DNA of 64,000 nucleotides from the NCBI GenBank assembly GCA_036852015.1, contig JAANDG010000066.1:1-64000 (forward strand). Reading direction: 5' to 3'. This DNA is from Pelodera strongyloides. Its lineage: Eukaryota; Nematoda; Chromadorea; Rhabditida; Rhabditidae. The position numbers were made by a program, and so were the translations under genes. Positions 22,901-34,800 of the stretch are shown one piece after another. The notes beneath the pieces are model-generated. The model made no database searches and had not been told where the DNA came from. It saw only the letters and a list, made by a program, of their open reading frames with translations. Numbering within the stretch: position 1 is the first letter of the stretch; each line of letters starts with the position of its first letter.

Positions 22901-25900
22901 TGGGGGCTGGGAAAGCTATTCAAGATCTAAGTAATTCAGCCAGGAATGTTATATTGTACATAGCAATGAATAGGACAAGAAAATGATATTTTGAATAAGC
23001 TGTTTGTCACTCTGAGAATATGTTTAGAAAATCCAATATATGTCACAGTGTCTCTGGGCAGTGGCGACAATGGCTCATATTGCATTGCTCGGAAAAATAT
23101 CAGAAGAATTTTTTTAGATAATCAGAAATAGAATAATGCTCCTGGATATAAAATTAATTACTGTACAGCTAGAACGCGCTTGTGTGACACCACTTCTTTA
23201 TTCTAGCGTTGAAATTAAGTTTATTCTATAAATCTGACAAAAATTTCACAACGATGGAATCTACATCCCTAATTGGGACTCGATGGCAAAAATGAGGGTC
23301 CTCCACAGCGGGGCGGCGCACTCCGCCTAAGGTTGGCGGGCACGGGCAACTACAGCCGCCAATAAGTGGTCCCGCGGCAGGTAGCCACCTACGGCGGTTT
23401 CAGGGCGCATCTGGAGCATTTTTCTTGCCGCGTAACCTACGAAAAGTTCGGTGCAACTTTTGAATATCCTTTCGCGGACATGTGGCGCGCCTGCCGCGCG
23501 CTCTAGGCGCAGTGCGCCGCCCCGCTGTGGCGGACCCTCATTTTTGGCGCGGCGATGTCGCCAAGTTTCCCCAGTGTAGTATCCCTAAGGTCTGGGACAA
23601 ACTACGCGCATTACGCTAATTATGTATGCTAATTAGAAAGTAGCTGGTGGGTTCTGCTGCGTTCAAGAACTTCCGCGTATTCTTCCATTCTAAACGGAAT
23701 AACCCAAAAATCTGCTTTAAAACAAAAGAGGAAGCTTTGTTTGCTTTTGGGGTTTTTGTCTCAAAACACTTATTTTTAAAACAGAAGCAGGGCAAGGCAG
23801 ATAATAAATGAACATTGGTCTAGGGTCCAAGTGGTCCAAGTCCATATGTACCCTGATTCCTAAGTCCAGAAAATGGGTTAGAGTGTTAAAGTGGTATGAC
23901 ACGTGGTTTTCTAACTATACCACTATGTGCCCTTCTGTGTCTTTCCAGCACATAATGGTCTTCGATTAGCCAATAAAGTCTAACTACGATTTTATTAGAG
24001 ATCCCCATAAGCCAACTCTCTGACAGTTCGAGAAACTATGAAGATCATATTTATGTCACACTTTATATTTCTAAAAGTAGGCTACAAACTGAGATAAAAT
24101 CAAAGAATTCATGCGCTTTTGAGGAAAAATGCTCATATTTTCTGTAAGATAGTGATCTACAGCAGCAAGATAAAACATATTGGAAAACGATAGGAAATAA
24201 ACCCAAACTTTAATTAAAGAGTATAAATTACTATGTAAATTACACAGTTTAAATTGGTCATTTAAAAGTTTAAAATGAAAAAGTAGCAGAGATGGGCCTC
24301 CAGATTAATATTTCCCACATAAAACGATAAAATTGTGGAATTACTGCGCTACCAGGCAACAGATGCAAGGAAAAGAAAAAGTAAAGGGATATATTCCAAA
24401 TACAAGTTAAATCGGAATGGGACGTGGTATCGAACTTCCATGTATTGTGTGAACTTGAAGTGCCTTCTGTGCTTTCTGCACAAAAAGGACACAGTTATAC
24501 CAGTTTTTACCCAAACCTTTACCCGAAGTATTCCACTAAAATAAACAGCACGATCACGGGTTTGCAACCGAGAAAAATAGAAAAACGCTCAAAATTTCCA
24601 TGTATTTTCCGATTGATTTCCATTTATGTGCGGACGAAAGAGAAAGTAAGTCCGAATGAGGTCAGGCTATGAGCTCAGACAAACGAACTGCGGGAGCATT
24701 GATAATGAGATTTATTAAATATTTAAAAATATCTATTAATGGAATCTACCGTATGCTTGAATTCATGGATGTACAGTATCCAACAAAACTAGTTATTCCA
24801 GAATTAGTGTAGGTAGAGTAGAAATTAAATGTAATACAGTTCAATTCACTTCTGGCCTTCGATCTACAGTATAAGTATAGGGTAGGGCGGAATGATTCAA
24901 GAAATAGCCTTTCACGTCTTTTCAGCCTTTTTCAGTAGTATGAATATAAATATCTAATGGAATGTTTTAATGTTCCACATGAAGTGAAGGTATTTGTTGA
25001 ACAACGCTGAATCTACTGTAAATAAGGTCGTAATTAAAAAAAATTAGAATGCACACCTGCTGGAGAGTATGAGAGGTTCTTTATCCATTGATATTGATTG
25101 GTAGCGACGGCTGAGCTTAACACAGCTTCTCTACTAAACGCTAGGATGGTGCACCGCGAGAACCTGATAAGAAAATGAAGGTGTGGCGAAAGATTGGCGA
25201 AGGCTCGGCGAAAAAATGTGCCCAAAACTTTCGCGGCGCAACCCAAAAGTTTCACTATTTATAGGCGGAGAATAACTAAATTACCAATGAGAGCGAAAAC
25301 CATTTCTAACTCAGTTCGCAAGCGAGAAAAAAAGCACGCATAGAGTCACATGAGAAATCACGCAGCATTTTTCCCTCGTCTGCGACTCCTCTTAGAGTAT
25401 GCTATCTCTCTCGCTAGCGAACTTTACAGCTAGCAAACTCAGCGCTGTATCAGGTTCTAGGAACTAGCAGATAAACACAGAAGCTACACTTCATAATGTC
25501 AAATATTAATAGAAAGAAGACAATTATATAAACAAAAGGAGGAGACTATGGGCCGTAATTCTGCCGTCTAAATCACTAGTATACGTTGGCAAAAGGACAC
25601 GTTTTGTGTGCACAACCATAAAAATTGCTCCGATAATATTGCAGATTTATAAAAAAAAGTCAATACGAATAAAAGTCCCCAGCCCCACGTAGTGAAAGGG
25701 TTACAGTATTTTCAGTATTACAATGACTATTTTATCGCACAGTACTACTTGTACATAATACACACGTATTTTATGCAAATAAATGTATGACTGAACCAGA
25801 AAATAGTTCAATATTTGCGTACATACATGGAAATGCAGTTGTCTGCTACAAATCGGCTGCTATACAGCTTTAATCGATCAAACAACAACAAATGTAATCA

Positions 25901-28900
25901 AAGAGCAACAGAGTCATAAAATAAGCTTGTTTTTGTTTCTTTTACGCCCGAATTATGTATGATAAACGGAAATTGAGTCCTCGAACGAAAGAAATATAGT
26001 AATTACGGCGGATTTACTTACGCAAGTTTTAATTTTATAAAGAAACTGCAAATCGGCGTTGACAAGATTTATGTTTGGTGGATTTATATATGCTATGCTG
26101 GCTATGCATATTTGATAGTATCTTTGATTTACTACTTTGAATTTTACAACTATTGAATTCTTTCATCGTCTCTTATGGCGTTGGGCTCTTTCTAAGAGTC
26201 TAGCAAACATTTAAACATTCAAGGGAATTTCAATACAGTGTACTCGAAGTTTACGCAGTGATGTGTTCTTTCTTCTACAGAGGCACACAGCGGTACATAG
26301 TGCACGTGTTTCAATAATGAAACATAAACTAGGATGGGTAGAAAGTGCCAGTAGAAAGTATATTGGAAACTAGGACGTGCCAGAGCACTTCATAATAATA
26401 ATAGAGTTCGCAGTGATAGAGTTCCTAAATAAATAAATTCCTAAATGAAACTAACGCATTTATAAGTTTAACCGTCTCATTGGTGAATATTGCATAAATA
26501 CAGTATGATTCGGATTATCTACTTGACTAGTTTCAGTCACTTTATGACCTTTATGATATCCCAGTCGGCTTCCGCCGCCTGAGGCGTCTTTCCAATATTC
26601 GCTGATGGTCGCTATGTTTCACTGGGGCTGTGCTATATCTATAAGTAGAAGCAACTCTTTCTGGCAAGAATAGTTTCCTGGGGATAGGTTTGCCAATTTT
26701 AGGACGTTGACTATATTCCTCCTAAATTGTCTGCAACTTGCTGGACTCTATAATATCGAAAAAATTCCAAATCCTAAAAAAAAATAAGCGCGTTGCTGAT
26801 ACGCAGTAATAGTTCGCTGGGCTATATAATTAGAAGCAAACATTTACAGTGGTTTCAGTTTTGTTATTTTTCCTTTTGAAACCTACGTATCAAACACGGG
26901 GATAGAACTTAGTTTCTGTTGACTGTATTCCTCCCAAATTGTTGCTACTTGCTCTACTCTAGGACATCGAAAAAATTGCCAAGCCTAAAAGCAGCTTATT
27001 AATATCGCGTGGCTGATACGCAGCAATGTTTCGCTGGCTATATAAGTTAGGAGGAAACATTTCTATGCAAAGTGCCTCCTGTCTCTCACTTTTCCTTTTG
27101 AAACATGGGTAGAACTGTTTCTGTTGACTATATTCCTCCTAAATTGTCTGCAACTTGTGGATCTGTAGTAATATCGAAAAAATTCCAATCATAAAAAAAG
27201 GAATAAGTGCCTGGCTGATACGTCGAAATGTTTCGCTGGGCTATTAAGTTAGAAGCAAACATCACAAAAGAAATGGTTTCAGTTTGTTATTTTTCCTTTG
27301 GAACCTACACCGATAACAAACACGGGAGAGAACTTATTAGTTTCTTTACTGTTTTCTCTAAATTGGAACTTGCTCTACTCTGGGACATCGAAAAAATTGC
27401 CAAAGCCTAAAAGCAGCTTAATATCGCGTGGCTGATACGCCGCAATGTTTCGCTGGGCTATATAAGTTAGGAAGGAAACATTCCTATGCAGTCTACAGTC
27501 TTCATTTTTTCTTTTTTGAAACCCATACCAATATTAAACACACGGGTTAGAACTTAGAATCTGTGACAATATTTATCCTAAATTGTCTGCAACTTGCTGG
27601 ACTCTATAAAGCGAAAAATCCCAAATCCTAAAATTCTCACAGATGTTTTCCTTAACTGTATTAAACTAAAGAATGTCGTAGAACGTTACAGGTGATACCG
27701 TGTATTATCCATAATATAGCAAAGACTACGCGAAATTAAGAAATTCTGTTGAATGTTCTTTCGTTCGACCGAAACATCGCTCATTATTGGACGCTCGTTT
27801 CATGGGAAATAAGGGAAATGTGCAGAGAATTACTCAATGCTTTGTTGCAAAATATGTCGACTAAATCTTTGTAAAATGAGTAAATGAAAAATTAGACTAC
27901 GAAGTGATTACAAAAAAGTATTTCAAAAAAAGTTGTCAAGGATTGTGATTTGGTAGTTCTTTGAGATGTGAGTGTTCGTTGTTTCCTAAAATGAGCTGCG
28001 CGCCACCGCGCCCGAACGATACACCACACACATTCCATATATGCAGCCTTTTTTGGACTATTGTGAGGGGGGCGCTCGGGATGTGAGATGGCTCAGTGCA
28101 TGGGAACATGAACTACTGAACCAATCCTACTTCCTGAGCGTAACGCACATCATCCAAACATACAATCAATCAAACAAACAAACAAACAAACAAACAAAGC
28201 TCCCAACTTTATATAATAAGATTTATTGAAATTTTGACAACTGCGATACATAGTTGGGTATGACTGGCCATGGTAAATTGCTGAATACTGCGTGAATTTT
28301 GGGCTTGAAAATTAGAAAAATATCGTATCCTACTATCATTGACATGGAGAATCAGATGGAATCATAAAAAATAGGGGTCAATTGAAAAAAAATAATAATA
28401 AAAAATATACGGTAAGAAATGTCACTTTCCGTTTAATCATTATTGGGCAAATACATTATATACAGTAAGAAAAAAGGGCGTTCGTGGAAATAAACGACAC
28501 TAAAGCCAAAATGAACATTTGCAGACTATTGTCCTATTGTGGGATAATGGACAACACGTAAAAGGAAAGGAAGATGAAAGAAATGAACAAAAAGTGTACG
28601 ACAAAACTGGAAAGTGAAATGAATAAAGAACCAGTCCGAATAAAATAAGCTAAGCTAAGCCTAAGCCTAAGCCTAAGCCTAAGCCTAAGCCTAAGCCTAA
28701 GCCTAAGCCTAAGCCTAAGCCTAAGCCTAAGTCGTAAAATCGTAGACTGGTGACTGTGAATTATGACTTATTATGCTTCTTGTCGTTAGGAGCTTACAAT
28801 TAGAAGACGAAGGCATGACCGTCGGGGTCGGTTGCTTCACGGAATATCCTATATTTTTGGAGTTTGACAGAATTCGTATTCTGTATTACGTTGTAGAAAT

Positions 28901-29868
28901 GTAATAAATCACATAAGAATAAAGAAAGTAATTTGACAGATTTTAGAAAACCAGAGCTAATAAGGTTTTTTTCGCAGCAGCGACTTCAATTTGGACTTTT
29001 TCGCAGCAAAAAAATTATGGTGTAAATCATTATAAGTAAGCAAGTAGTTTGCATACAACGTCGTACTTCTATGATTCCTGTAGCTAGTATAGTACACTTA
29101 TCATACTTTTATTATATTAATTATAGTGGGGCTGCAGGAAGCAGAATCACGTGTGGGAAGCATAAAATATCAATAATCCATATTTAACAAAGATCCACGG
29201 AAGCACGTCATAAATTACCAAATTAATTATTTATTGTGAATGCATTCTTCGTTTTTTTTTAATTCGTTCTGCATTTCACATATGAAGAGGACAAGTGGGG
29301 ATTTTTTTTAAATTGCCCATATTATTATTAATTATTTATTCTTAAAGGGACAGGTCCGTCAAATTAAACCTATGTTTACGAGATGTTCATGCTGTTTACA
29401 ATGCATTTTTATTACAATATATACAAACCAAATTTCACCTTCATTCACCCTGGGACACTTTTTTTTCCGATGCGCTCAACTCATATGTATACCATAAAGC
29501 TGCAGATTTCAAAGCCGTATACGCAAATTTTGATCGCAGTCTAATTTTACGATAAATTTGCATAGGCAGCTTGGAAATTTCCGTTTTACGGTATACATAT
29601 GCGTTGAGTGCATCGGAAAAAAGTTTCCCAGGGTGAATGAAGGTGAAATTTGGTTTGTATATATTGTAATAAAATTGCTTTATAATCATTATGAACGTAT
29701 CGTAAATATAGGTTTACTTTGATGATAATATATTTATTTATTTAAATAATCTGTAAATTATTTCAAATAACAAACATGCATGCGAGGAAACTGTGGAGAA
29801 CAAATAAATAAAAATTTTTAAAGGGATACTCACCCGCGTCCGTTGAGCTCGTGGTAACGGCCGCTCAT
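16979..29868 (-). CDS. Type II Golgi-type membrane protein with coiled coil and acidic tail, GOLM1/GOLM2-like
   Basis: Probably a single-pass Golgi membrane protein like GOLM1 (GP73) and GOLM2 (CASC4), whose lumenal coiled coil helps cargo sorting. Exons: 29868-29834, 22771-22675, 22253-22169, 20278-20195, 19848-19815, 19653-19614, 19399-19311, 19059-18996, 18763-18685, 18405-18205, 17994-17942, 17554-17479 and 17031-16979. All phases fit, giving 329 residues. Residues 1-23 are a short basic cytoplasmic tail. 24-43 are one membrane segment (LPLFVFLTGLVFFFYVFYVY). About 45-165 are a heptad-like coiled coil (KEQFEHENKQ, SDLQTRLTELENS, LIKQLNQTVNILQQEVQTLR). 177-329 are Glu/Ala/Pro-rich and strongly acidic, ending near DDDADADA. 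Order and charge match GOLM proteins, but there is no sequence motif to prove it. The first exon is separated by a ~7-kb intron. If that join is wrong, the start would be ATG 22746 (309 residues). Confidence 0.7.
17162..17333. mobile_element. TTAA-flanked inverted-repeat element, family A copy 3
   Basis: Left end CTAA-AGCGAGATAACGGCCGG, right end CCGGCCGGTGCTTCGCT-TTAA, in an intron of the GOLM-like gene. The interior has ATGCATATGCAAATG. The left flank is mutated by one base. Confidence 0.75.
17571..17710. repeat. Dispersed repeat family D, left-end copy
   Basis: Begins TTAAAGAGGTATGGCACGTGG. The same opening recurs at 19911, 21416 and 23885, and an inverted pair at 21973-22036 forms a short palindrome (CTAAAGCGGTATAGCATGTG facing CACGTGGCACACCGCTTTAG). 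All lie in introns of the GOLM-like gene. Right ends of the longer copies are not clear. Confidence 0.5.
20523..20919. mobile_element. TTAA-flanked inverted-repeat element, family B copy 3
   Basis: Complete copy with TTAA at both ends. Long inverted arms run from AGGGACAGGCCCATCAAAG inward through ATTACAATATATACAAAC to a centre near 20720. Arms are the best preserved of the family. It lies in an intron of the GOLM-like gene. Confidence 0.85.
21090..21172. repeat. CT-rich microsatellite
   Basis: Long run of CT and CTCG dinucleotide blocks in an intron of the GOLM-like gene. It creates long open frames rich in Ser and Leu that are not genes. Confidence 0.9.
22808..22880 (+). pseudogene. tRNA-like sequence, anticodon GTT (Asn-type), probably degenerate
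   Basis: Contains an A-box-like TGGCCTAGCGGC and a perfect B box GGTTCGATTCC (22858-22868). The anticodon loop CTGTTAA would read Asn codons. The anticodon stem has one mismatch and the acceptor arms pair poorly, so I read it as a pseudogene or tRNA-derived repeat. Confidence 0.4.
23287..23546. mobile_element. GC-rich inverted-repeat element, family F
   Basis: Terminal arms of about 34 bases (CAAAAATGAGGGTCCTCCAC... and ...GTGGCGGACCCTCATTTTTG) match as reverse complements with very few differences, through GCGGGGCGGCGCACT. Its high GC content stands out against the AT-rich intron around it. It holds several GGCGCGCC-like palindromes. No coding capacity. Confidence 0.7.
25159..25458. mobile_element. 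Possible inverted-repeat element bounded by AGAACCTGATA
   Basis: AGAACCTGATA at 25159-25169 is matched exactly by TATCAGGTTCT at 25448-25458, 300 bases end to end. The interior is unlike its flanks, with several GGCGAA repeats. Single copy in the window, so tentative. Confidence 0.35.
26600..27640. repeat. Satellite array with alternating A-B higher-order structure
   Basis: About five monomers of 200-220 bases. The marker ATTCCTCCTAAATTGTCTGC (or a variant) recurs near 26712, 26931, 27128, 27345 and 27572. Monomers 1 and 3 share AATTCCAAATCC-type text, while 2 and 4 share GACATCGAAAAAATTGCCAA followed by GCCTAAAAGCAGCTT. Each unit carries GCTGATACGCAG and TTTCGCTGGGCTATATAA. It lies in the large first intron of the GOLM-like gene. 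Confidence 0.8.
28646..28731. repeat. Interstitial telomere-repeat array (TTAGGC)n
   Basis: About 12 exact tandem copies of TAAGCC, that is TTAGGC on the minus strand, with shorter TAAGC units at the left edge. TTAGGC is the telomere repeat of most nematodes. The array is nearly perfect, so it is either recent or maintained. Confidence 0.95.
29342..29724. mobile_element. Family B copy 4, right end truncated
   Basis: Left end TTAA-AGGGACAGGTCCGTCAAAT is present. The right arm stops at TTTACTTTGATG, so GGGCCTGTCCCT and the right TTAA are lost. It lies about 110 bases downstream of the first exon of the GOLM-like gene, in its first intron. Confidence 0.75.
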
Positions 29869-31895
29869 TCGGTAGAATTAGATAAATAACTTTATAAGAA
29901 TTGTAGATTATTGGCGCCGTCTACAACTGCACTGCAATATGGAGGACACTATAGAATGATTGACGTTGTTGGAGATATTCGAGTCGAGAGCGCGCAGAGA
30001 GCTATTGTGGTGCGAGAGAAATTGTATTTTAAAGGGAGGGAGTAGGCGGTGAGACAGCTGATGAGGACAGAGTATCATAGAAGAAGAATCTGGCAGGGAA
30101 CGCAGAGGAGTGCGAAATAGCTTTGACTGGAACACAGGACGCGCACAACAGCACATCAAAAAAAATGTATTGAAATAAAATCAATGAAAAAATGTGAATA
30201 CCAATTTATACAGACTAAATACCTTAGTAAAGGTTTCCGTGCGTTCATCTCTATTATTGTTCGACCAGTCTCTCCTGAAATTCTCTATATTATTAGAGGG
30301 CGCGTCAAAATTGCAAGTAAAAACGGCTAACAATAAGTAAAGAGTAAAATGACTTTGTAAAGAAATTAACTGCAGTGCAATGTGTACAATTCTATTTGGC
30401 GCACCTGTGGCACACTTGTGAAATGCCTATACCAAGCGTTTTATACGGCGCATCGTTTCTTTTTCTGTGGCGACATTATTGCTCACACTTGCGTGCGCAG
30501 CGGTCTTCTCGGTGGCAAGATTCCAGGTTCTGTTCTACCAATTTTTGGCTTTATTACCCGCGTCTACCAAATCGAGTGGCGGTGGGCCAAATAATTTTAT
30601 CAGCAAAACCCTAGAGTAAAACTATTACAAATGAAACCAACTCACTTCGCATCGTAGTGTAAAGAAAGCAAAGAAACTACAGTAGTAGCTACAGTAGAAG
30701 TAGTAGATACGATACAACCTACAGTAGAAGAATACAGTATATCCAACAAATACAGGAGGATGAATATGCAAAAATGTACAGTAGAATTATTGGTTATGTT
30801 TTTTTTTCTATCTAGTGGTTTGTAGAGAGACGCGTAAACGGCAACTGCAAGCCACGGGGCCAATGCGCCTGTATAAACAAATGGCTTTGAATGGAGCATT
30901 TTACGCCATGAGGGACGTGGAAAAGTGTAATTTAAAATATAAATTAGTAGGCTCACTCGCTAATTTGGAAATATTACCATTGGTTTAGACAATTTTTTTA
31001 GGAGTTCAGTAAAATTTGGTGGAAACAGATCTGCCCATAAAACGCACATGGTGAAACAACCACAACGAAATTCGTTAACTCGGTTATCTCTATAGAATTT
31101 GGCCAGAATTGTGCGAAAAGAGAGCCAAACGAGCGCCATTACGTCGATGCAAAACTGACCAAATTGAAGCAAAACGATCGAACCAAATGTGCCACAGTTA
31201 TGAAACAAAATCCGGTCGAGTTTCAGGCAAGTAACACCTTAGTTAGGTTAATTTTTGTTAAGCAAAACCAGACAAATAAAAGATCAATATTTGTCACCGT
31301 GTTGCTGTGATCTGGCTGGAAATGAAAAAATCGAACATAAACTATTCATACTGAAGCTGAAAACGAGACCCTTTATTTTATTGAAACGCCAAAGTACAAT
31401 AGGAAACATATCAGCGGTTGGAGTGATCCACACTCCACACCTTTCAAAAAAGGAAAACCAGTTTTGAATTTTAAGCTGACTGGGAATGCATGTTCAAATG
31501 TTTATTAGTCTCTTTAAAAGATATCGCGCATGACGATACGAAACTTTGGAACTAAATACCACAACACGAAAAATGCGATTTACAGAGATGTTGTTTAGCA
31601 CCCAAACTACCGTAAACACCTTGCATTCAAATGCAAATTCCTCTCTTTCGCATGCACAAGAACAATTTTTTCTGTTATTTTTTTTCAAGACAACCAATTT
31701 ATTGTAGTTTTTTGTTTGCTTAATCTAATCTTTTATGATTAGTTTTACATAATAATGATAGTATTTCCACCTTTGTGCCTTGGGTTCGAATGAGGGTCTT
31801 GATTTTTGAACTGTGATAGATTGACTACTGCCGTTATTTTTCGCTCAGTTTTGTTCATAGATACTAAAGCTTCTACTAACAAATGGATGTTTAGG
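29869..31895. other. Divergent promoter region between the GOLM-like and chromodomain-SET genes
   Basis: The two genes point away from each other, so their promoters should lie here. No exon has convincing support. A 104-codon minus-strand frame at 30956-30642 has a hydrophobic patch (GALAPWLAVAVYASL), but no splice partner or start context was found. TTTCTGTTATTTTTTTTC-type runs are present. I see no clear core-promoter element. Confidence 0.35.
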
Positions 31896-34800
31896 ATGCC
31901 CGTGAAGAAGGCAAGAAAATCTCAGCACCCGCAACCGCCTCCCGAAGAAGTCACGGAGGAGTACCGCATCGATAATATACTCAAGGCCGTGAGTACTTGT
32001 TTCCGAACTAGGTATTAACAGTTAAAATCGCAGAGTGCTTGGCAGTTGGACACAGTTTATCGTATGTGAACCCAAGTAAGACTCTCTTTCCTAGTAGCAC
32101 GTGAAAAACCGAAGAGCTAAAATCGCGTTACAATCAACTGTATGTCTATTTTTAGCGTGTCGATGAAGGAAAAAACGGGACGCAGCTTATGTACAAAGTG
32201 AAATGGGAAGGTAAATATGTTTATCATGATTGTTGACTGCCTATGGCGGCAGCTGATGGACGTTACGTGTTATGCTGGCGGCGACCCAAAAAAAAATGGA
32301 ATTCAGTTTCAGTATCGAAATATATACAGGATAAAGAAATTAATAGAGATTTAGAGAAAAAGTAATCCATGTTATCGCACTTTCCCATAGTGTAACAGGA
32401 TATAAGCCAGTGTATGTCCATATAACGTCTCACATTGGCAGGATATTGGCTCATCGTTGCCAAATAAGCCAATTCTAAGCGTAATTGCGTAATGCCCATA
32501 AGTTACCTAGGGATTCTTATGACAGACTCGACAGACTGCATTCTACCATCGTATAATTGGCAGTCTTTTAAGCGGCACTATTGACTTGTTCTATCACAAT
32601 TTCACTCGCAATCACGCGTATTATTGCCTTTAATTCCCCACTAGTCCATTTCCAATAATGTAGCAGTGGCAGCTTTTATTCCAGGCCAACAATTAAAATA
32701 CCTTCAACTACTGCTGCCCCAGTTTTGGTCACTTTTATACTGCTGCGCTACTACGAAAAAAGGCATAACGCAGAAAATATAGGAAATCGCAATTTGTTTA
32801 TGTTTTCACGGCTTATTATATTATATTGTGATAAGAATAGACTGCATGAAGGTAGAGGGAGCTCTTTCACTTTCGCCCTTTATTAGTTTTTACTTTCTTC
32901 ATTGCAGGATACGACGACCTCACATGGGAATCGGAGGCTCGAATTCTATCGGCGTAAGTAAATTTTCATGCTTATTGTGCCTTGATGTGCGTGCTAAACC
33001 TGGCTCGTTTCGGTCATTGTCATTATCTAAGCAGTTTGCTAATTTGCCTAATCGGTTATGCTAATTTGCCTAATCGGTTATGCGTTGCTGATTGTGGTTA
33101 TGTGTAGTGACAGCTCAGTGCTGGGGTCCAGACAAAACATGTAGCAACTTGAAATTGCGAAATGCTAGGTAATTGGATAGTCAGAGCTGACTAGCTTACG
33201 AATGCGAGTAAAGAATACTCATTTCGCAGTAGTAACCTTCTTTGGGAAGTTTGCATATGATCCGCACATATGTATCCTATGCTAATTTTGTACGATTTCG
33301 GACGGGCACAACAATTTGCATAGGATACATAGGAACTGTGTATCATATGCAAATTTCACAAAGTGGAGCTGGTACAATACTGCTTTCATGTCATAAATCA
33401 TCATTGGGCTAATTATCAAATTATATTGTTTAGCACGGAATTTGATGAAAAAATTCTGCAATTTTGGGAGAAGCAGAAGAATCCGGGCCAGAAATTCGCC
33501 CCCGAATTTGTTGAGCGGCGCCTCAAAGCGCTAATGATGGTGAGTGGAGTGCATTGAGTAATTTACGAGTGTAGCATAACATAAACTAATTTCCAAACTG
33601 ACCGACGAAACGAAACCACCATCCGAATTAGCATATTGCATAAATTTGGATGGTAGCTACACCAGCGTCGCGATTAGAATATTAGGAATGGTGAAAATCA
33701 GAAACGTATCATAAATAGATACAATTTTGGGAAACACAAACTAAATTTGGATGGTGGGTTTGAGCTTTTCCCGGCGAGCTTTATGACATTTACACGTTAT
33801 GCCCTGGCTACTAGTTTTGTGATTGAATTGTTATTAAGTTCAACTAACAGTTCTGACAGCTCTAGTCCGAGTAAAGTAAATATACATACATACGACAAGT
33901 AGGCATACCATATACATTTTGCTTGATGAAGTTTTTGGTGGTATTAAATTTTTACCCAAATACATTATATGTATACCTGCAAATACATTATGTGTATTTA
34001 CACACACTGTTGATCTATATAGTTCTTCTAAATTTAAATAGTTTAAGTTGTGCTATTCATAATTCATTGTTTGTTGTAGGTTCAAGTCCTGTGTCCGACG
34101 AGTACGAATATCGGACTTTATGACAATAAGCTGTTGGATTCTTCTTTCAGGGTAAGTATGCTTTTTCGAGATTTTTTGGTATTATATTATTCTGCTAATT
34201 GATAATTGACTGTTTCTTATTATGTCTTGTGTCCGTGTGTGTGGTTATTTTTTGATAAGTTAAAGTTTCGGTGTTTTGCAAATTTGTAAATTTTGAATTT
34301 GTCATTTATCGTGTATCTGAGGCTAGATTAGCTGATATCCGATACCACATGTGTCGGTTGTCGTGTATTTGTATTACAATTACAGTACTGCTTTCATAGC
34401 ATATTTTTAGTATTATTCTTTATATTTATTGTTGCTTTAGGAGCTCTTGAAGTGGGAGAATATTCGAGCGAAGACAACCAAGGACGTCGAGGCCACGTAG
34501 GTGTTTTACGTAATACTCCCTGTAGTTTCGTAGTTTGTAGTTAACCTTGTATTTTGTATCTTGTGTTTTTGTGTGTTTGCTATTGGCAATTGGCACTTTG
34601 TTGTTGTATCTATTCTGCAAGTCTGCAGCCCAGCTCAACAGTTTCGTTCTAGTGCATTACTGCTTATGCTTACTGCAGTTACCCTTGACAGTTTGCCTTT
34701 TGCCTTTCTTGTTACAATGTTGTATGTTTGCGCGCATGCCGTTCTTTGTTCTGTCCTATTCTAAATTCTAAATAGCGGTCTTCTTTTATTAGCTTCAGGC

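Noticed and set aside
26600..27640. CRISPR-like array
   Set aside because: Units of 200-220 bases repeat over their full length; there are no short repeats with unique spacers, and the genome is eukaryotic.
30642..30956. 104-codon minus-strand frame with a hydrophobic patch
   Set aside because: No acceptor, start context or neighbouring exon found; may be chance.
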